From Mytilus trossulus (lineage: Eukaryota; Mollusca; Bivalvia; Mytilida; Mytilidae), in contig NC_086378.1 in the NCBI RefSeq assembly GCF_036588685.1, positions 14,859,578-14,923,577 on the forward strand: a stretch of DNA of 64,000 bases, in the 5' to 3' direction. Every line of letters starts with the position of its first letter. The stretch's first letter is position 1. Of this stretch, positions 1-10,049 are shown piece after piece. The notes below the pieces were generated by a model that did no database searches, was not told where the DNA came from, and saw only the letters and a program-made list of their open reading frames with translations. The translations under genes and the position numbers were made by a program.

Positions 1-3000
1 TTTTATGATCATCAATGATGTGTAGTATTTTAAATGAGTGATGATTGACTTTTTATATCCCAGGATGTGTCACATGACCACTCCCAAGTAAGGTCATGAC
101 TAAAATACTCAACTTTAATATGTCAATACTTGTTTCTCATGCCTTGCTTTGTAATTCACTCAATGTGTCACTAAGAAGTAATACTCTATTTATAAAGAAT
201 GCAAATATGACTTAATTTTAAAAGGGATTTTCCATGTTTTACATACATTTGTTAAGGCATGACAGCTCAAATCTTTAATTTATAGTCATGAAAAAGAGGT
301 TTAATAAAAGATTTCTTTTTGGAAAATAATTTTACACATGTTTGGAAGGGTGGGATTGAACTGCCTAACATGACTATGTGACAATAAACAGTACATGTTT
401 AGCTAAAAAAAGTTAACAATAAACATTTTTCTCTGATTGATGAATCAACAGTGATCAAAAGGAAAAACAAATATAATTCCAGAATTTCACATCAATATTT
501 CACAGTTCAAACGTAAATAAAAATCGTGTCTGGTCCATTTCACATTTTTTATCTGGATAAAATCTAATTGGTTATCTTGTTTTGTCTCATCTGACTAGAA
601 GTTTGTTTATTACAGGTACATATACTGATGCAGCATTAAAACTGTACTGTTAATATTTCTTTACAAAATATGTCATACTAGTTTAAAAATACTATTCCTC
701 GATAATTGAATTCAAGATTGAATTTGTATACAAATGTAAATATAAGAAATATACTACAGATGTATGAGGATATTTGAGGACAAGGAACACCCTTCATTGT
801 GAAATTTCTGTTGACTATTGTTAAACATAACAAAAGATGAGAGGGCGACATGGTAGCTACAGATCAAATATTTGATCAGTAAATGTTATACAAGCTTGTC
901 CTTCCTGTATTACCCCATGGCCTATATAATCAAATCAACCATAAACAGTCAATTACATGTTATCATGTACAACTGACAATGTTCAGGTTATGACAGGTAA
1001 CACTTCCTGTCTACCTGTATACATGTATCGTACGTAGGTTTTAACATCTTACTACATGCAACACCCACACTTTTGCATATAAATATTTACCATTCTAAAT
1101 CTATTTCAAATTTCTTTCACAAAGGTACCTTTAAGTATTCAGGCATAAAGAATAAACAAGATTTAAATTTTCGGTTCATTAATTAAAGATAATTCATCTT
1201 CTGTATGTATTGTATATGGGCATGTTCCTTCGTATCTAAAATCTTGATTGATAAGTATTTTTTTCTGAAGAGGACAACCCTAAATAGATAACACCTAACA
1301 ATATGATGATAAAATCAGGAAGATCTTGTCTATTACCCAGCAGACCTGTTTTTAATCTCAAACCAATTAGATAATTCAGCCAGGGCAGGTGTTGATATAG
1401 ACCTGGAAGGTTTCCATATGTCCAGGGTTAATGTAGATATAATCTATTACACAAGTGTCAAAACAATGAACTTGCTTTAATTAACGTATTGTCAGAATTC
1501 AATGTGTCCTAAATATGCTAATTTAAACCTTTAACAAATACATTTAGTATTAAAATAAATAACTGGAATCTATAAATTTAGTTTATTGTTAAAGTTGTTC
1601 TTGTTAATATCATAAACAAATAAACCTACATGTTTTGTAAACAAGGTACATGTATGTAACATGTACATGTCAATCTTTTGTCAAAATAAAACAGAAATTT
1701 ACAAAAAATGTACATGCAATTTCTTATTTGAAAAGAAATTACTGACTTGTCTAGATATATAGCTGAATTTGTACAGAACGTTTAATTTAAAAAGATATTC
1801 AGAATAAAAAATTTCAGATTTAGTGCTACAGAACTGTGGTCATACTGTTTAAAAGTTCTTTACAACTCTATTGGTCTATCTTTTCCTAAACAGATCAGGG
1901 TTCTTTAGCAAACTTAAATGCATCTTTGTTCATATACTTTTGATTTTATAAATACTACAAATAAAATCATGATGCACTATTATGTACAGCTAACAGTCTA
2001 TTAGGCATAGTAAAGATTTTAGCTCAAATCCCAAATATATTTTGCACTTCAAATTCAATTACCAAATATTAATCTATACATCAAATGTTCTCAATTACAA
2101 TTACGACCCAATAATTGAAACTCTCTTCAGTCTGCACTGTTATTAGCCAGCTACAAAATGTACATACATGTATATACATATAGGCATCAGCCCCAATTGT
2201 ATTCAGACTAGCTAGTCTTAGCAAAACATTTTCACATTAGAAAAATGGCAAAATATTGGTATTAGGATTTTAATTTAGGACTGTTGAAGGTGAAAAAGTT
2301 TTGTGCAGACGGTCTCTATACATGTATTTCCTTTCTTCTTTGAATTTTACTTCTACTTCCTACTATACAAGTGAATTGTCAAATTTAAATAGGCTAACAA
2401 TATTAATGTAGATGCATAATTTCCTCATACATTTGTACCTGTTGTATACGGATATCCTGCATTAAATTTAACATAAAAGGAAAGAAATAAATCCTTCAAT
2501 GTACAAGATACACTGATCAAGATGTTAGCTCAGTTGGATGTATCATATTCACATTAAGAAATTATACAACATGCATAAGAAATTATTTAAATGTTTTAGG
2601 ATGCAGTTTTTGTCTTCAATTAGACCTAATATAATATTAATTATGCCTAGGAAAAACATGATAAATGCAGGATATCAAATTATAATTGAATGCATCTAGG
2701 TGTTAATCTGTTTACAAAACTAGTCTAACCATTGTTATTGTAAGACAGCTTTTTGTCAAAGAAACCTCTGAGGTACTGTACATAAATGTAATGTTTGAAA
2801 ATACAAATTTAAACAATATAAACAAAGTTCATGAATTCGTAAGAAGAACATTAAATTTGTTAAAAACGCAATGTCAATTCCCAGAATATTTTTAATGGAA
2901 AAAATATTTGACATGGTAATGTCATGAATGTCCTACATGTATATTTAGCATTTTTGCATGAAGTACAATGTACTTTCATTTATTGATACATGTCAACAAA

Positions 3001-3110
3001 ATAACTCGAAGAACCAGACTTGAGAATGTTGATTCTCAGGAGCAACAGCGAAGATTTCCAAATACATGTACATGTAAGGCACGTTAAAGGACTGAGCAAA
3101 AAAAGTACTT
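1..3110. other. AT-rich stretch without a recognisable gene
   Basis: No long open frame, splice-bounded exon or repeat family that I recognise was found on either strand. ACATGTA/TACATGT words are frequent. The stretch could hold UTR or intron of a gene beyond the left edge, but nothing in it proves that. Confidence 0.5.
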
Positions 3111-3131
3111 CCTTAGCTCAATCGCTTACAA

Positions 3132-3402
3132 CTGACTAAGTATCTACTAAGTTTTCAAAGAGAAGCCATCCCGTCACACTTTTCTTTTTTTATTTTTATA
3201 TTTTAACCTGGCTAGGTAATTCTTCTAACCCTGGTTTTCATTGATGGACGCCAACGTAACTGGAGAGCATGATTCTCCTTGCAAAATCATGTCTCCATTG
3301 GGAATCTGTGTTACAAGGCAGTGCATTAAATGACAGCTCCGCCACTTTCTCTGACTAAGTATCTACTAAGTTTTCTACGGGAAGCCATCCCGTCACATTA
3401 CA
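3132..3402. repeat. Pair of direct repeats about 220 bp apart
   Basis: A segment starting CTGACTAAGTATCTACTAAG and continuing through GCCATCCCGTCACA occurs at about 3132-3178 and again at about 3352-3400. The copies differ mainly in the middle (CAAAGAGAA against CTACGGGAA). A T-rich run follows the first copy (about 3179-3206). It lies downstream of the minus-strand retrotransposon frame, so the T-run could be the complement of a poly-A tail, but no full element boundary could be proven. Confidence 0.5.
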
Positions 3403-3995
3403 TTGAGTGATGAAACCATGCACAATGTAATGTTTGAACTAGCCTCATGATCCTGGAACTCTTCCTTGTCAGGTGAATCACTGTATTTATCTTTAGGTTG
3501 GGACAAGATTGACAGCAAATGTTGTAAAACATGATGTCAAATTTGTCAGTATGACATTTAAATATTATAAAAAAAAACTTTTTAATTATAAAGAAAATAT
3601 ATTATTGTGACATGCACTGTCGTATTTTTAATGAATGCAGATATTTTTGTTTAACTTTTAGACAAATACAATATGTACATGTAACACTACATGATATACA
3701 GTCCATACTTCTTCTTTAGTATCTCCCTCCTATTGTAGGAGAACCACCGTCCTTGTGTAACGGCGTAGACTTTTAAAATCCCAACATCATATAAAAAAAA
3801 AACACTCACATATTACGGAATAGTTATATATATACACACAAACGTAAATCTTATCACACGGTATTTACATTAAGTCATAAGGTTAAGAAGGATCCCTATA
3901 ATCGTTTGATATTTACATTGATTCAAGGAATATCTGTCACTACTGTTACATCTTTTAAGTCATTCACAATAGCTCCTGCCCATAATCTGCGATAA
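3403..3995 (-). other. Region downstream of the retrotransposon frame
   Basis: On the minus strand this follows the stop codon and may include the element's 3' untranslated region. It contains a GGAG-type inverted word pair near 3727-3750 (CTCCTATTGTAGGAG). The 3' end of the element could not be located. Confidence 0.3.
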
Positions 3996-6818
3996 TTACG
4001 AATTTTCGGCCAATATAGTTGCTCGCCTTTGGTATAATTTGTAGCATAAGCCTCTTGAGATTGTTTCTATCCGAGTTTTCTCTGTATTTTTGAGAAAGTG
4101 GAAAAACGAACAGTCAATGATCAATCTAGCTAAATACTCGTTGTTATTGAACAATTCATGGAGTAATGTCTCATCATTCTCTCCTCTCAAGCATGTTTTG
4201 ACAAAGGTTTTTAACTCCTGCAAAAATGGTGATCTAGTTGTTTTCAGCACTGTGCATTTAATCAAAAAGTGAATCATATCCTCTGTCTCAATATGACATA
4301 ACTGACAAATTGGTGACACTTCTGACTTTGAATGTTTTGCTTTTGAGCTTTGCAGTACGATTGTTCCCACTGCAATTTTGGCTTTTAAGTGTGCCATAAT
4401 TATTGCAAACGGTTCATTACCACAGCTTGTCCAGATGTTGTGTGGTTTTCCTGGTACTGTATCACTTAAGTTCAAATATTTTAAAGTAGATTTATTCTCT
4501 GCTTCTTGTTGTAGAGTTAAAATGAAATGACTGCTAATTGTTTGATTGACCAGCTTGTTCCAAGTTTCTTTTATTGGTGGGTTGTCAATGAGATCATGCG
4601 GAGAAGGTAAGTTATATTGATCTGCAATTTCGGCTACTTTTGGAAACCAGCTTCCAGAGCTGATTGATTTCATGGCAAGCTGACGGATCGCAATATCTTT
4701 TTCCACTGATTCGTCGTTCCTGATGATATTCCCGAATGTTTTAAGGATTTTCTTGTGAATTTCACCTATGATAGGAATTCGTCCTAGTAGAAGGAGAGAT
4801 GCTGAGTTGGCTGATCTTATTGGAAGGTGTTGAATTTGTTTCATGAGTTTCCTATGGTACACCTCTAGTTTCTCCATGTCATTTCTTGAAATGTTTATTA
4901 CATCTAGGCCATACAGCAATCTGGGTATCACATAAATCTGAATAAGGTGTGCTGAAACATGTGGATTTACACCGTTTAGCCCGTGGAGCCCTGCACCCAT
5001 TAGAGAGTAAGTGGTCTTTCTAGCTGTAATCACTCGCTTGCATATCACCTCTTTTGAGCCTGATTTCGATGTAGAGTCTCTCTCAATTCCTAAATGCACA
5101 GCTGATTCAGAAGTTGATAAGTCTTTGTTGTTAAGTGACCATGATCTATTTTCCTTGTCGTTGAGTACTAGAATCGTCGACTTTTGTTCACTTAGTAAGT
5201 ATCTCTGTTTGTTCGCATAATATGCTTGTATGTCTAACATTGTTTGGAGCTCAGTGGGGCTCTTCGATATGAAGGTGACATCGTCCGCCACAGTTGGGAT
5301 GCCGCAGTAGGTACATCCAATATATGCCCCCAATTGGTTTTTCTCAAATGTCTTCAACAGTTTATTGATAAAAATTTTGTAAGCAGTGGGTGACCATACA
5401 CCTCCCTGCCTCACTCCTTGTTGTTCTTGGATAGGTCTTGAGATGTTTCCATTCCATTTTATTTTTGATGTAACTTCCTCGTACCAGTTTTTGAAGAATA
5501 GCCAGTTGTCCCCATGTAGTCCAAAGTTATACATTTCTCTAAGCAGACCCAAGTGCCAAAGGATATCAAACGCTTTCTTGGCATCCATAAGTGCTATATA
5601 CAGGCTTGAGTTTGACTTGTTTGCTTCTGTTATAAGCTCTGTGAGTATTAAGGCAGCAATTGCAGGCATTTGTCCTTTGGTAAATCCTTTCTGAAGTCTA
5701 CTTTGTTGTTTGTTTATTGAATCTTGGTTGTTTTGAAGATGCAGCTTCTCAACAATTTTTCCAATGAACATAGTGATGACAATTTTTCTGTAGGAGTTTG
5801 GATCCGTTTTCTTTTTTCCTTTTTTCAATATTGGACAGGCTATTCCACTCTTTAGTAAAGATGGGATATCAAGATTTTGAAAGATGAAGTTGATGATATT
5901 TGTCAAGATAGAAATGAGTGTTTGTCCTCCAAACTTAACATGTTCAGCGGTGATGTTTTCTTCATCTGGGGATTTTCCATTTTTGAATGATAGCACAGTT
6001 TTCTTTACCTCTTCCGTTGTAGTTACTGGTATGTTATGGTTTTTTGAGTGTTTAAATAGTTCAGTGAGACTTGTGATGTCTCGCTTTACATTTGTAAAGT
6101 GATCATTGTCAAAGTTCACATTTTCACATGGTGTTGAGAGTTCTTCAAAGTATTGAGCGAATGCCTCTGTAATTTCAATTTGGTCATTTAAAGTATTATC
6201 TTTAAATATCAAAGATGATCCTGAGGGGTTCGACGGGTCACGTTGTTTCCTCACCAGTTTGTAAAACCCTTTGTCGTTCCTTTCGTTTAGTTCCATTAGT
6301 TCCTGGTATTTGTTGTTTCTATTTGTCGCTTCAAGCCTCCTTTGGAGTGATCTTAGTTTTTTCTTAGAGTTCTTATTGTTTTTATAAATCTCGTTTTCTG
6401 GATTTGTTGGTTTGCCCGCAGCTTTCCATTTTGCATGGTGTATCTTGCTTGACTTAGCCGCACTAGCAATTTCTGGCGCCCACGGTTTTTTCCTTGGTTT
6501 TCCTGTTCTTTTCCTTCTGTTTATAGGAACACTACTGTTCTTTACTGCTGATTCAGACAGTATCTTACAGATGGAATTGATATTATCTGATATATTGTCA
6601 CATGTCAGTATGAGTTCATTGTCATCTATGAGTGCTAATCTAGATTCAACTTCTTCTTCATATCCTTTTTTGTCTATCTTATTCCAATTGATCCTTAACT
6701 GATTTAGTTTTCCATCTCTTTGATTTGATAGTTTTATCTCACATGGTATCTTCACAAGAATGGGATTGTGAGTAGATGAGTTAGTTGGTTCCCTGTCGAA
6801 TGTTATGTATGTTACCAT
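3996..6818 (-). CDS. Non-LTR retrotransposon reverse transcriptase, 5'-truncated
   Basis: This uninterrupted 940-residue frame encodes a reverse transcriptase that would copy element RNA into DNA at a genomic target. Visible motifs are a fingers motif (PNSYRKIVITMFIGKIVEKL, about residues 340-359), motif A with the catalytic Asp in LMDAKKAFD (about 410-418), motif B in QGVRQGGVWSP (about 467-477) and motif C as VADD (about 510-513) where most families have YADD or FADD. A C-terminal CCHC knuckle follows (C-x2-C-x8-H-x4-C, about 838-855). The N-terminus resembles only the last strand of an apurinic-type endonuclease (THNPILVKIP near residue 17, compare the usual SDH motif). A stop lies two codons upstream of the Met, so the endonuclease is missing or disrupted. 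The clade was not determined. It is a mobile-element gene, not a host gene. Confidence 0.9.
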   Translation of the reverse strand: MVTYITFDREPTNSSTHNPILVKIPCEIKLSNQRDGKLNQLRINWNKIDKKGYEEEVESRLALIDDNELILTCDNISDNINSICKILSESAVKNSSVPINRRKRTGKPRKKPWAPEIASAAKSSKIHHAKWKAAGKPTNPENEIYKNNKNSKKKLRSLQRRLEATNRNNKYQELMELNERNDKGFYKLVRKQRDPSNPSGSSLIFKDNTLNDQIEITEAFAQYFEELSTPCENVNFDNDHFTNVKRDITSLTELFKHSKNHNIPVTTTEEVKKTVLSFKNGKSPDEENITAEHVKFGGQTLISILTNIINFIFQNLDIPSLLKSGIACPILKKGKKKTDPNSYRKIVITMFIGKIVEKLHLQNNQDSINKQQSRLQKGFTKGQMPAIAALILTELITEANKSNSSLYIALMDAKKAFDILWHLGLLREMYNFGLHGDNWLFFKNWYEEVTSKIKWNGNISRPIQEQQGVRQGGVWSPTAYKIFINKLLKTFEKNQLGAYIGCTYCGIPTVADDVTFISKSPTELQTMLDIQAYYANKQRYLLSEQKSTILVLNDKENRSWSLNNKDLSTSESAVHLGIERDSTSKSGSKEVICKRVITARKTTYSLMGAGLHGLNGVNPHVSAHLIQIYVIPRLLYGLDVINISRNDMEKLEVYHRKLMKQIQHLPIRSANSASLLLLGRIPIIGEIHKKILKTFGNIIRNDESVEKDIAIRQLAMKSISSGSWFPKVAEIADQYNLPSPHDLIDNPPIKETWNKLVNQTISSHFILTLQQEAENKSTLKYLNLSDTVPGKPHNIWTSCGNEPFAIIMAHLKAKIAVGTIVLQSSKAKHSKSEVSPICQLCHIETEDMIHFLIKCTVLKTTRSPFLQELKTFVKTCLRGENDETLLHELFNNNEYLARLIIDCSFFHFLKNTEKTRIETISRGLCYKLYQRRATILAENS

Positions 6819-6839
6819 ACACTACCATCCAATAATAAA

Positions 6840-7460
6840 TTTGGGATACTAACAAACATACAAATGTATGTATAGCTTTAAATATTCTTTTGACGACGAG
6901 AAAAGCTACACATGTAATAGTAAAATCTCAAGAAAAGTTATATCAACGGTATTTCTTAGTGTCGTGTAATATTTCAGATGGCTTTTTATATAAATATTAT
7001 AAATACAAGACCTTTTCAGTAGTAGTCTCTAGACGATCCCCTTTTTCGGGAGCGTCACACGTTTGTTTTGATTTCCTGAAAGTGAACTTCCATTAACTCT
7101 GCGTTTATTTTGCACTTACCATTTATGATAAAAACACAAAACACTAAAGAAAATATTAAACTTTTTGAATATTCCATGTTTTCAAATTCTTAGCGTTGCT
7201 GATATAGCAGAATGTCTTAAAATGTTATACTGTCACAACCAAAATATTTGAAATGACATCCGCCATAGTTGACTCACAAGAAATTACCCAGAATGCAATA
7301 CGATTAGGTATCTGAGGGGCTCGAATTAGGTTTTCAATAAAAGATGTTCATTGTATTTAAATTTTTAGTTTAACGTTTAACATATACATAACTAGATTTT
7401 AACAAGATAATTTTATTAAAAAAAAAAGATATATACACATTTCAAACTAAAAAAAATCTT
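6840..7460. other. Intergenic stretch, nothing recognised
   Basis: This sequence lies 5' of the retrotransposon frame. The missing endonuclease domain is not evident here, and no other coding pattern was seen. Confidence 0.4.
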
Positions 7461-7544
7461 TAATCAGTCTCAAAATAGTTTTAAAAAAAATAATAGGCCA
7501 CCAAAAAGTAAAACAACAAAGTACCAAACCAAACTCCAACTTCA

Positions 7545-7690
7545 AATTAGAAAGTTCCTTTTCAAATGACAAAATTAAAAGCTCAAACCAGGACATATAA
7601 TACACATCAAACACATAGAACGAATGGAAAACAACTGCCATATTCCTAGATTGTTACCGAGACATTTCCTTGTGTCGAAAATGGTGGACT
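7545..7690. repeat. Dispersed mussel-type repeat, 'AAAAGCTCAAAC' family
   Basis: It contains AATGACAAAATTAAAAGCTC, then GAATGGAAAACAACTGCCAT, then ATTTCCTTGTGTCGAAAATG. The same succession recurs at 9110-9220, 25385-25460 and 53805-53930, and in reverse at 35370-35470. It is a short interspersed repeat with no coding potential seen. Confidence 0.65.
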
Positions 7691-7925
7691 AACAAGACTA
7701 AAAATATAGCATATTGTCAAAAAGTAAAAGATTTTTAACTGCGGCTTGAGCAGGGTTTGAGTAATGCGTACAACTTACAGAGGCATTAGCAGCAAATTTC
7801 CTGTTATTCGATTTGACTCAAATTCTTATATTTGATCTATAAGATATTAAAACGTATATCCAAATTATAAAAAAGTCTAAAAGTTAGATTTTTCTAGCTG
7901 ATCTGTTTGATTGTATCAAGGAATT

Positions 7926-7992
7926 GTATACCTATATCATACAATCAAGGAATTGTATATTTAAATTCCTTGATTTTATGATATAGGTATAC
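7926..7992. repeat. Near-perfect 67-bp palindrome
   Basis: The left arm starts GTATACCTATATCATA and goes on to ATCAAGGAATT. The right arm mirrors it (AATTCCTTGAT, then TATGATATAGGTATAC). The arms are about 29 bases with two unpaired positions, and the loop is about 9 bases. The words of the left arm also occur just upstream (CAAGGAATTGTATA near 7917), suggesting a local duplication step. Confidence 0.85.
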
Positions 7993-8185
7993 ATGATGGT
8001 ATAACATGCAAGTTATATTCCTATTTTCCAAGAAGCACCAATATCTCTGACTCAATACAACTATAAGTTTCGTTCTGACTTGAAAATATTCCGAATTTAA
8101 ATTGTTCAAAGATGCTAATTTTCTCTCTTAAATTCGTTCGTTCTAAGACACAAGTTGCCCATGTACTAAATAGATAAACTAGTCC

Positions 8186-8285
8186 CAAAACCTGTCTCAA
8201 ATAAACGAACATAGGCCGGCTAGGGCGAACATGTAATCAGGGCGAACCGGATCCCGATACCGTCTCAAATAAAAGCCGGCTAAAA
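8186..8285. repeat. Short direct repeat GTCTCAAATAAA..GCCGGCTA
   Basis: The words GTCTCAAATAAA and GCCGGCTA occur together twice about 70 bp apart, with local higher GC. No gene or element boundaries were found. Confidence 0.4.
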
Positions 8286-8299
8286 GGGGAGTATGGGTT

Positions 8300-9105
8300 T
8301 CCGAAACATCAAGTTAAATATGTTAACAGAGTTTTTTTAACTTATGCATTAGACATTTGTCCCTGGACGTCAGATAAAGCGTAAATTAATACAAAACGTA
8401 TATCAAATTGATACTCTGTCAGTAATATAGATTATCAACTATTGTTATTATATATATTACATTTTTCACCATTTACAAAATAAGACTTTTAATGGCAGTA
8501 ACTAAGACAGTCTACTCAAACCGAAAATTAAGTCTTTGTACTGAAAAAAATATGTCTTCATTTGCAAGCTTATTTGTCCCATATAATACAATGGTACTCG
8601 ATCAGAACTTTGTTTTCCAAATCCCCATAGAAAAATTCGACTCGGTTCGATATCGCTTATTGTCAGCTGAAGCAATTTCACCTCCAGTCAATCATATTTT
8701 AAAAGGTTTCTTTCTCTGAGTGCCACCGATGCTAGTGCTATAACCATTTTACTCATGATACCTTTCAAGATATTGTCACATAAGTTGTCTAAGTTTTCTC
8801 TTTTAACAGAGGTGAAACTTTCTAATTGGTGACCCATATATATCAAATATGCATCAATCAAAACAATATTTGCTTATTTAAGATTTTCAGTACTTCCTCA
8901 CAGTTGCTTTCCCGAGACAGGTAGTGGATATTAATTATCGACTGATAAAACGGCTGTCCGATAACTTGATTAAATCCTTATAAGTAACTGTGTTGAGAGA
9001 ATGTTGGCGAATATAATCTACATCTTAGACTACTACACCAAGTGCCACGCCAATGATATTACAAAAAGTTAAGTAACAAATATATAGATCTCCAAAGAAA
9101 ATTCA
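8300..9105. other. Stretch without a recognised feature
   Basis: A 75-codon open frame at 8492-8719 (+) shows no domain, signal or splice context and is most likely chance. Nothing else was recognised. Confidence 0.4.
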
Positions 9106-9109
9106 AAAC

Positions 9110-9220
9110 GGAAAGTCCCTTAACAAATGACAAAATCAAAAGCTCAAACAATGATTAAACGAATGGAAAACAAATGCTATACAACTGACTTGGTACCGGC
9201 ATTTCCTCAATAGTTATATA
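9110..9220. repeat. Dispersed mussel-type repeat, 'AAAAGCTCAAAC' family
   Basis: It carries AATGACAAAATCAAAAGCTC and then GAATGGAAAACAAATGC, matching the copy at 7545-7690. It abuts the next repeat at 9221, so the two are joined or nested. Confidence 0.65.
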
Positions 9221-9480
9221 GGTATAGGAAGCTTTGATATGAGTGCCAATGAGACAACTCTCCATCCAAATAACAATTTATAAAAGTAAACCATTATAGG
9301 TCAAGGTCACCGAACAACAAGCTATAAAGGGCCCCAAAATTACTAGTGTAAAACAATTCAAACAGAAAAACAAACGGTCTTATCTGTATAAAAAAAACGA
9401 CAAACGACAAACACGTCGTATAAATTACGTAAACAAACGACAACTACTGTACATCAGATTCCTGACTTAGGACAGGTGCA
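9221..9480 (+). repeat. Dispersed mussel-type repeat, 'GCCAATGAGACAACT' family
   Basis: It contains GAGTGCCAATGAGACAACTC, then AACCATTATAGGTCAAGG, then GCTATAAAGGGCCCCAAAAT, then CAAACGACAACTACTG. The same order is found at 31020-31290 and 44565-44860, and in reverse at 45000-45540 and 48235-48625. It is non-coding here. Confidence 0.75.
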
Positions 9481-10049
9481 AACGTCCACTTGTATGACAG
9501 TCCCAAAAAAATTCATAATGTTGACAATATGTAAGCAAAACAAACATACATATTTTTTTATCACTATAAAAACAAACAACTAAGTCATAAAAAATGGCAT
9601 GTAGACACTCTATAGATAAAAAAAACACCACATTAGCAGAAATGGAAGACAACAATATAAAAATATAAAAATAACCATATCACAATATTACAACAGCGTG
9701 ATGTATAAATAAAGAACCACTTCTAAAGGATGCATTTATACCAAAGATGGCCATTTAACCATAAAAAACGTTGAAAATATAAAAAGACAAATAAAAGGAA
9801 GACGATAAACAAGTTCAGTACCTATAATCTATACGTCAAGACCATCATGTATTAATTATGAAGCTATACTAGGTTATGCAGGTTATGCGTTATATATATA
9901 TTTTATCAACACGGTCTTGGTTTTTTTCTCTCAAAAGGACCAGACGTTCTTAGACATAACCCTAGTTCATACACTTTTTGCCCAGACACTGATGACGTTT
10001 AATAAAGTCTGAGTATAACATACGCCAGTTCTTGAATACCAAATGAGTG

